This document shows positions 1-7,536 of a stretch of DNA of 20,508 bases, in pieces. The stretch is from Deltaproteobacteria bacterium (lineage in GTDB: Bacteria > Desulfobacterota > Desulfobulbia > Desulfobulbales > Desulfobulbaceae): assembly GCA_024277485.1 (NCBI GenBank), contig JAJRVA010000068.1:1-20508 (forward strand), read 5' to 3'. The notes under the pieces were generated by a model. The model worked only from the letters and a program-made list of their open reading frames with translations. It had not been told where the DNA came from and searched no databases. Position 1 is the stretch's first letter, and every line of letters begins with the position of its first letter. The position numbers were made by a program, and so were the translations under genes.

Positions 1-723
1 CCTGTCCCCGTTGGCGGTACACTTCCGGAACCGGGTATGCTGCACGATCTCAACGATGGAGGGCCACAGGAATTCCTTGATAAACTGGGGTACCGACGGT
101 CTGTACAGGGCTTCAGCCACACCTGCGTTCTCAGCCATGAGTTTCCACATGGCAGAGACACCCTTGTAGGATGCAAAAATCGCCAGGCCCACGGTGGGCA
201 GCATGATAAGGTCAATAAAAAACACATTCTTGGCAAGGAGATGGAAGTCCCAGTGCCCGAAAAATTGCCCGTAACCGACCCGGGCAAAGTCTTCAGGCGC
301 CGGGATATGCAGACCACCCGAAATCAGCCAGACAACAAAAATAATGACCGCCGGTATACCGATGAGAAGCGGAAGATTTTTGCCTGAACTTGCCAGGTTG
401 GCAAGCCCGGACGGCCAGCCGAAATACTTGTACGCATAGGCCCGGATAGCACCCAGGACATCCCCGGGCTTGGCGCCTCTCGGACAGTATGTCGTGCAGT
501 CACCACACTGGTGGCACAACATAACATTCGCATCACCCACCAGCTTTTCCTTCAGGCCCCACTGGGCCAGGATCATTTCCCGGCGCGGGAAAGGATTATC
601 ATCGGAAGAAAGCGGGCAGACAACAGAGCAGGTAGCGCACTGATAACACTTTTTGAGAGTGTCACCACCCGCACTCTTCATGTCTTTAATAAAAGCGAGA
701 TCGGGTTGCACGTTCATAGACAT
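1..723 (-). CDS. qmoC: QmoC, quinone-interacting membrane-bound oxidoreductase subunit C (3' part outside window)
   Basis: This is the membrane subunit of the Qmo complex, which takes electrons from menaquinol and passes them through QmoA/QmoB toward APS reductase. The gene runs off the left edge, so 241 codons are visible of a family length I recall as about 380-400. Translation of the reverse strand shows two HdrC-like 4Fe-4S motifs: Cys26, 29, 32, 36 (CYQCATCSVVCP) and Cys70, 73, 76, 80 (CHQCGDCTTYCP). A hydrophobic segment at about residues 116-138 begins the NarI-like haem b membrane domain. The ATG at 721-723 is preceded by GGAGGAG at good spacing; a second ATG two codons in is less well placed. 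It follows qmoB after a 125-bp gap holding a strong hairpin, so its expression may differ from that of qmoAB. No frame break is seen. The qmoAB context makes the call secure. Confidence 0.95.
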   Translation of the reverse strand, partial: MSMNVQPDLAFIKDMKSAGGDTLKKCYQCATCSVVCPLSSDDNPFPRREMILAQWGLKEKLVGDANVMLCHQCGDCTTYCPRGAKPGDVLGAIRAYAYKYFGWPSGLANLASSGKNLPLLIGIPAVIIFVVWLISGGLHIPAPEDFARVGYGQFFGHWDFHLLAKNVFFIDLIMLPTVGLAIFASYKGVSAMWKLMAENAGVAEALYRPSVPQFIKEFLWPSIVEIVQHTRFRKCTANGDR

Positions 724-794
724 TTTCTCCTCCTGTCCTCAATATCGTTATCAACGATCAACAAAATTTGAATAAATAAATATGTAAAACAGCT

Positions 795-824
795 GCCGTC
801 CGGAATGTTTCCTTTCCGGACGGC
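795..824 (-). terminator. Strong hairpin between qmoB and qmoC (leaky terminator or RNA-processing site)
   Basis: An 11-bp perfect inverted repeat (GCCGTCCGGAA at 795-805, TTCCGGACGGC at 814-824) has an 8-nt loop. On the transcribed strand it is followed by a short T-rich stretch beginning AGCTGTTTTAC. The stem is GC-rich and stable, but the run of four T is weak for a full intrinsic terminator. Partial termination or protection of the qmoAB 3' end is therefore plausible. The rest of the 125-bp gap holds only the qmoC ribosome-binding site. Confidence 0.6.
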
Positions 825-848
825 AACCCTTTCATTGCAGCAGGGTAA

Positions 849-3155
849 TCAGAAACCCTTGAACGGATTCGGGCCCATCTCGATGATTTCCTCAACAAAC
901 TCCTCGATAATGCCTGGAATCTTGTCGTAATCCGAGATGGCAATCTGCTGGACCGCGCAGCGCTCAGGCTCAAGACCGAGAGTCCCGAGGGTCTCGCCGA
1001 TGTTCTCCATGCGCTTGTTGGCAATCTCGCTGCCCTTGACAAAGTGACACTGGTAGTCGTCACCCCATTTGCAGCCTAACAGCAGGGCGCCGTCCATACC
1101 TGAGGACATGGCATCCTTGATCCACACCATGTTCATGGAACCAAGGCAGCGGACCGGGATAATACGGATCAGCTTGCTGATTCCATTCCGGTGCATACCG
1201 GACATGTCGATGGCCGGATAGGCATCATTTTCACAGACAAAGACAATAATCCTGAGTTTGTCCTCGTCATCATCGGGAACCTCGATTGATTTGACCATGG
1301 ACCCGATCATGTCAATGCTGTAGTCGGCAAACCCGATAATTCTTTCAGGGCAGGCCCCCATACAGGTACCGCAGCGGCGGCATCTGGTCGGGTTGGGCAG
1401 CGGAGTTCCCTTTTCATCGTCATCAAGGGCGCCGAAGGGGCACTCCTCTGTGCAGCGTTTACACTGCGTGCAGCGCTGGAAGAAGAAGTCAGGATAGGTC
1501 ATGTCGCCCGAACGCGGATGCACGGAGACACCACGGTTGGCTGATTCAATACACTGGATGGCCTTGAGCGCCGCTCCGGTTGCATCGTCAATGGTTTCCT
1601 CCATGGTCTCCGCCTTGCGGACGCCTCCACAGGCGTAGACACCTGTCCGCCTGGTCTCGTACGGGAAGCAGATAAAATGTGAATCCGCATAGCCGTCAAA
1701 AAGATCAAGATCTATAAAGGATGGGCCCTGGCGATAGGCCAGGTTGACCGTGTCTTCCGCCGCTGTGGTGGGAACCATGCCGGCAGCCAGTACGACCATG
1801 TCCACATTCAAAGTGGCATCTTCTCCGAGCAGACTGTCCTCCATCAGCACTGCAAGGGTGCCGTCCGCCTGCTCTTCGACCTTGGTAACCGATGCCTTGG
1901 ACATAAAGACACCGTCGTCATTCTGCATACTCTTGTAGAACAGCTCGGTATTCCCCGGTGTCCGCATGTGCTGATACAGGATAAATGCCTGACCGTCAGC
2001 ATTGTCCTCCCGGACATAACTGGCCTGCTTGAGAGCGACCATTGAGGTTACGGAGTTGCAGTACGGGAAATCCTTGTCATCATCCTTGGCACCCGGGCTC
2101 TGGATAAAGGCCACCCTGGCAGGGACCTTCCCTTCCTTGGCCAGCCTTTCAAATTCAGCGTTGGTAACCACGTTTTTGATGGTGCCATGGCCGAGATGTT
2201 CATATTCAGACACATCAGCCGGGGTCCATCCGGTCGCCACAATGACAGCACCATGCATTTCTCCGTCCGGATTCTGCTCGGTATACACCTTCAGGCCGAC
2301 ATTCGGGTCTTCCATTTCACCTTTCTCGATGAGATCCTGTTCATCGACCGTAACCCTGGCCGGAGCGTCCCACTCGCTGGAGGTGCCGGCAGCCTTATAG
2401 GTTACGTTGAATTCACCCGGAGCGCCGGACACACGGGCAACCTCGGTTGACGTTTTGACGGTGATATTCGAATCAGACTCCACGTCAGCTATCATCTGGT
2501 CAATCGAAGGGGCCTCAAGGTCGGCGTACGGATAGCTGGTCGGAAACTGCTTGCGCCAGCCATTCGCCTTGCCGCCAAGGACATCGGCCTTCTCCACCAG
2601 GGTAACTTCGTACCCGGCCCTGCTGGCTTCCTTTGCTGCTGTAAGCCCGGCTATACCGCCGCCCATGACCAGGATCTTCTTGTTGATGGTTTCAAGCTGA
2701 TAGGGTTCCGGCTTCTCCGTCTTCTGGGCCCGGACAACAGCCATGCGGACATTGTCCTGGCCGAGTTCCTGCAGGAACTCGTCGACACCTTCAGCGGCCT
2801 CGGCCTCAGAGGCCTCCGCAGCCTCTTCCTCACCACCCTCCTCGGCCGCCTTCGCAACCGGGGCGGCTGCCCATGCCACCTGTTCACGCAGGTTGGCTCG
2901 AACCGTGATGGTCTCATCGCCAAAGTCAAACTCCTTCTGCATGACCCGGGGGGAACATGCACAGACCACGATTGTATTCACACCATTATCAGCAATGTCC
3001 TTTTCAATTACCGCGCGACCCTCAGCACCGCAGAGGCAGGAATGATCCTGCATTTCAACGCCTGCTTCAGAGGCAGTCTCCTTGAGGGCGTCAACATCAA
3101 GGGCATCGCCTATACCACATCCTGTACAAAGATATGCACCATATACTTCATCCAT
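849..3155 (-). CDS. qmoB: QmoB, flavin/iron-sulfur subunit of the Qmo complex (HdrA-MvhD/FlpD-like)
   Basis: This cytoplasmic subunit of the quinone-interacting oxidoreductase is 768 aa, in the family range. Residues 1-90 are the HdrA-type N-terminal region with Cys pairs at 10/13, 40/42 and 65/67. A Rossmann FAD site with GGGIAG lies at 165-170. Two ferredoxin-type 4Fe-4S motifs follow at Cys562, 565, 568, 572 and Cys592, 595, 598, 602. The C-terminal 636-768 resembles the MvhD/FlpD module, with Cys641, 670, 695 and 703. Residues 101-123 form an Ala/Glu-rich linker between the N-terminal and FAD regions that I do not recall from Desulfovibrio QmoB. The start is supported by GGAGGAAGG, and this Shine-Dalgarno overlaps the qmoA stop (11 bp between genes), so translation is probably coupled. 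HdrA-like heterodisulfide reductase subunits are related, but the C-terminal module and the QmoC neighbour identify QmoB. Confidence 0.95.
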   Translation of the reverse strand: MDEVYGAYLCTGCGIGDALDVDALKETASEAGVEMQDHSCLCGAEGRAVIEKDIADNGVNTIVVCACSPRVMQKEFDFGDETITVRANLREQVAWAAAPVAKAAEEGGEEEAAEASEAEAAEGVDEFLQELGQDNVRMAVVRAQKTEKPEPYQLETINKKILVMGGGIAGLTAAKEASRAGYEVTLVEKADVLGGKANGWRKQFPTSYPYADLEAPSIDQMIADVESDSNITVKTSTEVARVSGAPGEFNVTYKAAGTSSEWDAPARVTVDEQDLIEKGEMEDPNVGLKVYTEQNPDGEMHGAVIVATGWTPADVSEYEHLGHGTIKNVVTNAEFERLAKEGKVPARVAFIQSPGAKDDDKDFPYCNSVTSMVALKQASYVREDNADGQAFILYQHMRTPGNTELFYKSMQNDDGVFMSKASVTKVEEQADGTLAVLMEDSLLGEDATLNVDMVVLAAGMVPTTAAEDTVNLAYRQGPSFIDLDLFDGYADSHFICFPYETRRTGVYACGGVRKAETMEETIDDATGAALKAIQCIESANRGVSVHPRSGDMTYPDFFFQRCTQCKRCTEECPFGALDDDEKGTPLPNPTRCRRCGTCMGACPERIIGFADYSIDMIGSMVKSIEVPDDDEDKLRIIVFVCENDAYPAIDMSGMHRNGISKLIRIIPVRCLGSMNMVWIKDAMSSGMDGALLLGCKWGDDYQCHFVKGSEIANKRMENIGETLGTLGLEPERCAVQQIAISDYDKIPGIIEEFVEEIIEMGPNPFKGF

Positions 3156-3166
3156 TGACCTTCCTC

Positions 3167-4420
3167 CTATCTTCCGATCTGAATTGCTTTAAGAGCAGCT
3201 GCAGTCGAAGACTGGGCGCTGGTATATACGTCAGAAGCGGCCCTGGCACAACCGGCGGCGATCTGACCCTTTTCAGCGTCACTGACAACAAACCCGTTTC
3301 CGTCCATTTTCACGCCAAGGGCTTTGCCCTGCTCACCAAGAGCAGGCTGCATCCCTGTTGCCAGAACACACATGTCGACCTTCTGCTGAATCTTGGCGCC
3401 GGTAACGGCGTTTTCTGCCACAACAGTTACTCCGCCGTCATCTTCAGCAATAATGTCTGCCACCTTGCCCTTGATGAACTCAGCGTGTTCATCTCCCATG
3501 AGTTTCTCGCGAAAATGCTCATATTTACCGGGAGTACGCAGGTCAATATAAAAAACGTATATCTTCGCCTCGGGGTAGCGTTCCCGGACATAGGTCATCT
3601 GCTTGAATGTCGCCATGCAGCAGATGTAGGAACAGTACTCCAGGTGATTCTCATCACGGGAACCGGCACATTGAACAAAGGCTATGGACTCGGGCTCCTT
3701 GTCATCACCTGGCCGGAGAATCTTTCCTCCAGTGGGTCCGTTGGGGGCCGCCATCCTCTCCATCATCATGTTGGTGATGATGGCAGCAGAAGAACCAATC
3801 TTCAGGTTGTCGATCTTTCCGGCATCATATGGATTCCAGCCCGTGGCCCAGATCACGGAACCAACGTTCAGGGTGAAGGTTTCGGCCTGCATGTCCAGGT
3901 CAACCGCTTCATACTTGCATGCTGCCTTGATGGCTTCCAGATCCTCGCTTGAACAGGCAGCCTTGTCGAGTACGAAGCGGCGCGGAAAGGCCATCTCGTG
4001 GGGCAGGTAAATGGCTTTTGTCTTGTCCATGCCGAAGTTGAACTCGTTATCGATCTCGGTTGCACAGGCATCGGCACAGTCGCCGCAGGCCGTACAGTTG
4101 GAATTGACGTAACGAGGAGCAGTTTCAAGGGTAACTTCATAATTGCCCGGACCACCGGTTACAGACTTGACCGTGGTCATTGAATAGGTCCTGACCTTGC
4201 GGTTGTCCTTGATCCTTTTGAAATTAATCTCGAGTCCACAGGTGGGGGGACAAAGTTTCGGGAAATACTGGTTGAGCTGGGCTACCCGGCCGCCAAAGTA
4301 GGGATTTTTGTCTACGAGAAAAACATCGTTTCCCACTTCAGCAGCTTCCAGGGCTGCGGTCAAACCGCTTATGCCGCCGCCAACAACCAATACAGCACCA
4401 GTTCCTGCAGTATCACTCAT
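3167..4420 (-). CDS. qmoA: QmoA, FAD/iron-sulfur subunit of the Qmo complex (HdrA-like)
   Basis: This soluble flavoprotein of the Qmo complex is 417 aa, the expected size. The N-terminal dinucleotide fold has GGGISG at 14-19, followed by the acidic end of the second beta strand (LVDKNPYFGG). Cys57 and Cys61 lie in an LCPPTC stretch typical of HdrA flavoproteins. A ferredoxin-like cluster is formed by Cys109, 112, 115 and 119. The FVQCAGSRD segment and the Cys-rich CSYICC segment that follow are hallmarks of the HdrA family. The ATG at 4418-4420 has GGAGG upstream and is followed directly by the FAD domain, so no other start is needed. It is the first gene of the qmo group and is preceded by two terminator-like structures. 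Its expression relative to aprBA is therefore likely controlled by readthrough or a local promoter. Confidence 0.95.
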   Translation of the reverse strand: MSDTAGTGAVLVVGGGISGLTAALEAAEVGNDVFLVDKNPYFGGRVAQLNQYFPKLCPPTCGLEINFKRIKDNRKVRTYSMTTVKSVTGGPGNYEVTLETAPRYVNSNCTACGDCADACATEIDNEFNFGMDKTKAIYLPHEMAFPRRFVLDKAACSSEDLEAIKAACKYEAVDLDMQAETFTLNVGSVIWATGWNPYDAGKIDNLKIGSSAAIITNMMMERMAAPNGPTGGKILRPGDDKEPESIAFVQCAGSRDENHLEYCSYICCMATFKQMTYVRERYPEAKIYVFYIDLRTPGKYEHFREKLMGDEHAEFIKGKVADIIAEDDGGVTVVAENAVTGAKIQQKVDMCVLATGMQPALGEQGKALGVKMDGNGFVVSDAEKGQIAAGCARAASDVYTSAQSSTAAALKAIQIGR

Positions 4421-4449
4421 GCCAAACCTCCATATATGCTGTTATTGAT

Positions 4450-4509
4450 AAAAAAAAATTTCTGGCTCAATTGAGCCGGGATTCTTCAATATCTGATCAC
4501 CCGGCTCAA
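4450..4509 (-). promoter_or_regulatory. Attenuator-like alternative hairpins in the qmoA leader
   Basis: Three related segments are read in order on the minus strand: segment 1 TTGAGCCGGG (4509-4500), segment 2 CCCGGCTCAA (4480-4471) and segment 3 TTGAGCC (4470-4464). Nine T residues follow (4458-4450), about 30 nt before the qmoA start. Segments 1 and 2 can form a 10-bp stem with a 19-nt loop. Segments 2 and 3 make the perfect 14-bp palindrome GGCTCAATTGAGCC, a 5-bp stem with an AATT loop placed just before the T run. The two pairings exclude one another, which is the form of a terminator/antiterminator pair. What would switch them is not visible. A simple terminator is the alternative. Confidence 0.5.
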
Positions 4510-4533
4510 CTCAAACAAAAATATGCGTATATG

Positions 4534-4569
4534 AAAAATCTCCAGACCCGCGGAGGAGTCTGGAGATTT
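4534..4569 (-). terminator. Intrinsic terminator downstream of aprA
   Basis: A 12-bp perfect inverted repeat (4536-4547 and 4558-4569, AAATCTCCAGAC/GTCTGGAGATTT) with a 10-nt loop ends in five T on the minus strand. It lies 30 bp after the aprA stop, in a normal position and form for a rho-independent terminator. It should separate much of the aprBA transcript from qmoABC. Confidence 0.8.
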
Positions 4570-4598
4570 CCACTCAAACAATCAGTGTTTCTAATGAA

Positions 4599-6614
4599 TT
4601 AGATCCACGGGTCTGTCTCAATGATGTTGATACATTCAACCTTCTCACACTTCCACTCCTGGGTGCTGGGATCAAAGGTTGAGTTAACGAACACCTTCCA
4701 GTTCTCGTCATCACAGGTCGGGAAATCTGACCTGTAGTAGAAGCCCGGGTAGCGGGATTCCTTACGGAACTCGATGTGGCGGATATGGGTCTCAACACAC
4801 CAGATACGGTGGTAGTTCTCCCATGCCCGGAGGAGTTCGTGCAGATCGCCGGCTGCCATCTTGGCCGCATCCTCACGGAGCATCTCCAGAAGATCGAGGC
4901 AGATGTTAAGCAGCTTGCCGGAGGTCATGTAGTAAGTGGCAACGCCGCCGCCGTACTCGTCAGTGGCCTTCATGAGGCGCATCATCAGACCGGCAGGCTT
5001 GCAGTAGTTAGGATTCACATCCTGGTGGGTGGAAGCGCCGACATGCTCATGGTAGAGTTTAACCGGAGCGTAGATCTCGTCGGCCAGTTCCTGTGCGCTC
5101 TGGGCGAGCTCAGGAGTAAAGTCCGCGTTGTCGCGGCAGTACTTGACCATCTGCTTGGCAACAATACGACCCTCGGCATGGGAACCTGAGGAGAACTTGT
5201 GACCGGAAGCGCCAACACCATCACCGGCGGTGAACAGTCCGTTGACCGTGGTCATGCGGTTGTAGCCCCACTTGTACTGGTGTGAACGGGGACCGTCAAC
5301 AGTCGGGACCCAATCCTCATCCGGACCGGAGGTCCAGATGCCGCAGCAGCCGGAGTGCGAACCAAGCATGTACGGCTCGGTCGGCATGATCTCGGATCCG
5401 ACTTTCTCCGGTTCAACATTGGCGCCGGCCCAGAGTCCGGCCTGACCAACTGACATGTCAAGGAAGTCTTCCCAGGCCTCGGACTCGAGATGCTTCCAGA
5501 ATTTCTTGAGAGACTTCTCGTCCATTCCAGCTTCACGGCGCTCATCAAGAAACGCGTTCAGCGCAACATCGGTAGCCATGTAGATCGGGCCACGGCCTGC
5601 CTTCAGCTCATTGAGCATCAGGTGGTTACGCAGACAGGTCGGGGTAACGGCAGAGGCGCCGTACGGCATGTATTTCTCCAGCTCTTCCTTGACAGAGTCG
5701 CTGTTTGCGTAGAACTCACCAAGACCGTTCTGCACTTTGGCCTTGAACAGGAGGAACCAGGCTCCAACAGGACCGTAACCATCTTTGAAACGGGCCGGGG
5801 TGAAACGGTTTTCCATCATGGTCAGGGTAGCGCCGACCTGGGCACACATGGTGTAGGTGGAACCTGCGTTCCATACCGGGTACCATGCGCGGCCTTTACC
5901 TTCACCGGTTGACCGGGGACGGAAGATGTTAACCGCGCCGCCGCAGGCAACCAGGGCAGTCTTGCACTTGAAGACATGCACCTTGTTTTCACGGGTGGAG
6001 AAACCAACCGCACCGGCAATGGTGTTTTCCTTGTTCTTGTCAAGCAGCATCTTGACGATGAAGATACGCTCAAGGCAGTTTTCCTCGCCAAGCGCCTTCT
6101 TGGCGGGCTCGGCCACGATGCACTTGTAGGACTCACCGTTGATCATGATCTGCCACTTGCCGGTACGAACCGGGGTGCCGCCCTCACGAAGGGTCGGCGC
6201 GGGCTTGGCGCCATCAAGGTTATTGCCCTCGTCATCTTTCTTCCAGATGGGCAGGCCCCACTCTTCAAAGAGCTTGACCGACTCGTCAACGTGACGACCG
6301 AGGTCGTAGATGAGGTCTTCACGAACAACGCCCATCAGGTCATTGCGGACCATCTTGACGTAGTTCTCAATCGGGTTCTCGCCGATATAGGTGTTGATTG
6401 CGGACAGGCCCTGGGCGACGGCGCCGGAGCGCTCCATGGAAGCCTTGTCCACCAGAGTGATTTTCAGGTCTTCCGGGGCCCACTTCTTGATCTCAAATGC
6501 GGTACCGCAGGCGGCCATACCACCACCAACAATCAGCACGTCACATTCGTGCTCCTGGATCTCCGGATTCGGAACTGCTGCCAGCTCACCTCTCGGCTTA
6601 TTTGGTAATGCCAT
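4599..6614 (-). CDS. aprA: Adenylylsulfate (APS) reductase alpha subunit
   Basis: AprA holds the FAD where APS is reduced to sulfite and AMP (or the reverse) in the cytoplasm. The protein is 671 aa, matching the family. The N-terminal FAD fold (CDVLIVGGGMAACG, residues 24-37) belongs to the fumarate reductase/succinate dehydrogenase flavoprotein superfamily. Recognisable AprA blocks include the ERSGAVAQGLSAINTY segment at 61-76, the Arg-containing active-site stretch NRFTPARFKDGYGP at 269-282 and GSHSGCCGIWTSG at 418-430 with a conserved His420. The ATG is preceded by AAGGAG at 8 nt. It lies 64 bp after aprB, from which it is presumably co-transcribed, and is followed by an intrinsic terminator. 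The direction, reductive or oxidative, cannot be read from the gene alone; the adjacent Qmo genes are compatible with both. No defect is seen. Confidence 0.98.
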   Translation of the reverse strand: MALPNKPRGELAAVPNPEIQEHECDVLIVGGGMAACGTAFEIKKWAPEDLKITLVDKASMERSGAVAQGLSAINTYIGENPIENYVKMVRNDLMGVVREDLIYDLGRHVDESVKLFEEWGLPIWKKDDEGNNLDGAKPAPTLREGGTPVRTGKWQIMINGESYKCIVAEPAKKALGEENCLERIFIVKMLLDKNKENTIAGAVGFSTRENKVHVFKCKTALVACGGAVNIFRPRSTGEGKGRAWYPVWNAGSTYTMCAQVGATLTMMENRFTPARFKDGYGPVGAWFLLFKAKVQNGLGEFYANSDSVKEELEKYMPYGASAVTPTCLRNHLMLNELKAGRGPIYMATDVALNAFLDERREAGMDEKSLKKFWKHLESEAWEDFLDMSVGQAGLWAGANVEPEKVGSEIMPTEPYMLGSHSGCCGIWTSGPDEDWVPTVDGPRSHQYKWGYNRMTTVNGLFTAGDGVGASGHKFSSGSHAEGRIVAKQMVKYCRDNADFTPELAQSAQELADEIYAPVKLYHEHVGASTHQDVNPNYCKPAGLMMRLMKATDEYGGGVATYYMTSGKLLNICLDLLEMLREDAAKMAAGDLHELLRAWENYHRIWCVETHIRHIEFRKESRYPGFYYRSDFPTCDDENWKVFVNSTFDPSTQEWKCEKVECINIIETDPWI

Positions 6615-6678
6615 ATTTCTATCTCCTTAAATAAATTACAGATTAAATCTTTTGTTTCATTCAACGATAAAAAATAAA

Positions 6679-7104
6679 CTATGCCAGCTTCTGCGGAGTG
6701 GGCAGTTCACCCTCAAGCAGCAGGCGCTCGTCATCCAGGTTATCACCCTTCTGACCGGCATATTCGTTGGCAGCACCCTCAGCCGTTGTCCGGATGGGGA
6801 ACTTGAACCGCTTCATGTTTCCGTTACGGAACTTGACGGTCCACATGATGGAGTCGGAACTCCGCATCGGATGCACCTGGCCGCCCATGGGTACGAAGTC
6901 ATCATAACCGCGAACCATGATAGCGCCCTGGGGACAGATTTTAACACAAGAGTAACATTCCCAGCATGCATCCGGCTCCTGGTTGTACGCCTTCATTTCC
7001 TCAACATTGAGTACCATGAGATCGTTAGGACAGATGTACATGCAGGCAGTCTTGTCACCGCCCTTGCAACCATCACATTTTTCAGGATCTACGTAACTTG
7101 GCAT
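6679..7104 (-). CDS. aprB: Adenylylsulfate (APS) reductase beta subunit, ferredoxin-like
   Basis: AprB relays electrons to the FAD of AprA through two 4Fe-4S clusters. The protein is 141 aa. Cluster ligands are visible as Cys10, 13, 21, 25 (the enlarged first motif typical of AprB, with a GGDKTA insertion) and Cys47, 50, 53, 57. Trp48, inside the second motif (ACWECYSC), matches the tryptophan known in AprB to lie on the electron path. The C-terminal tail (about 75-141) is the extension that wraps around AprA in known structures. The start ATG has GGAGGT upstream. It is the first gene after the strong promoter at 7335-7363, with a long leader of about 220 nt. No sat gene is adjacent. Confidence 0.98.
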   Translation of the reverse strand: MPSYVDPEKCDGCKGGDKTACMYICPNDLMVLNVEEMKAYNQEPDACWECYSCVKICPQGAIMVRGYDDFVPMGGQVHPMRSSDSIMWTVKFRNGNMKRFKFPIRTTAEGAANEYAGQKGDNLDDERLLLEGELPTPQKLA

Positions 7105-7328
7105 TAAACTACCTCCTCACTTGGATTTTCCTTTCACAGCCCTGCTTGCACAGAACCATTTAACCTCTGCTTATATACAAATACTAAAAAATAAGAAGCA
7201 ACATGGTTCTCACCGTGCTGCCCTCTTAATCCAGTACATGACTAATCTGCAACAGTCCGATCCAGGCTATTTCTTCCTGCCTGAAATACGGCCGAAAAAA
7301 AAATGAACACTCACTCATTTTTTGCCGC
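7105..7328 (-). promoter_or_regulatory. Long 5' leader of aprBA with inverted repeats
   Basis: Between the predicted transcription start (about 7328) and the aprB ATG there are about 220 nt with no gene. The leader holds an inverted repeat AGAACCAT (7152-7159) with ATGGTTCT (7203-7210). It extends through GCAC (7148-7151) and GTGC (7215-7218) across a 4-nt bulge, and ends about 45 nt before the start codon. Near the 5' end an AT-rich stem forms from AAAAAATGA and TCATTTTTT. No known riboswitch or small ORF with a good ribosome-binding site was recognised. The length suggests post-transcriptional control or mRNA stabilisation, but that is inference. Confidence 0.4.
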
Positions 7329-7334
7329 TTCAAC

Positions 7335-7363
7335 GTTATAATGAGATGCCCGGCCAATGTCAA
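7335..7363 (-). promoter_or_regulatory. Sigma-70-type promoter of aprBA
   Basis: On the minus strand TTGACA (7363-7358) is followed by a 17-bp spacer and TATAAC (7340-7335). This is a full -35 match and a 5/6 -10 match at ideal spacing. It points toward aprB and should start RNA near 7328. Upstream, 7364-7536 to the ftsK stop holds no gene and no obvious ftsK terminator. It contains only a 7-bp inverted repeat GTCGCAC/GTGCGAC (7447-7453, 7483-7489) without a T run. Confidence 0.75.
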
Positions 7364-7536
7364 GAAAAATCGTCATGCGATGGTGCCTGATAACGCCGGG
7401 GCGAAACAGGAAGAAAATCAGACCAGAATGAACAGCCTTGCAGACAGTCGCACGGGATACATGAACATAACGACAAATCAGGGTGCGACGCAGCTGAGAC
7501 CTCAGGCCGTGCCCCTTGCCGAAACCGACAAAAATT

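Noticed and set aside
7337..7342. Plus-strand TATAAT
   Set aside because: It is the overlap of the minus-strand apr -10 box read in reverse. No -35 and no plus-strand gene follow it.
7447..7489. GTCGCAC/GTGCGAC inverted repeat as ftsK terminator
   Set aside because: The loop is 29 nt and no T run follows, so it does not look like an intrinsic terminator.
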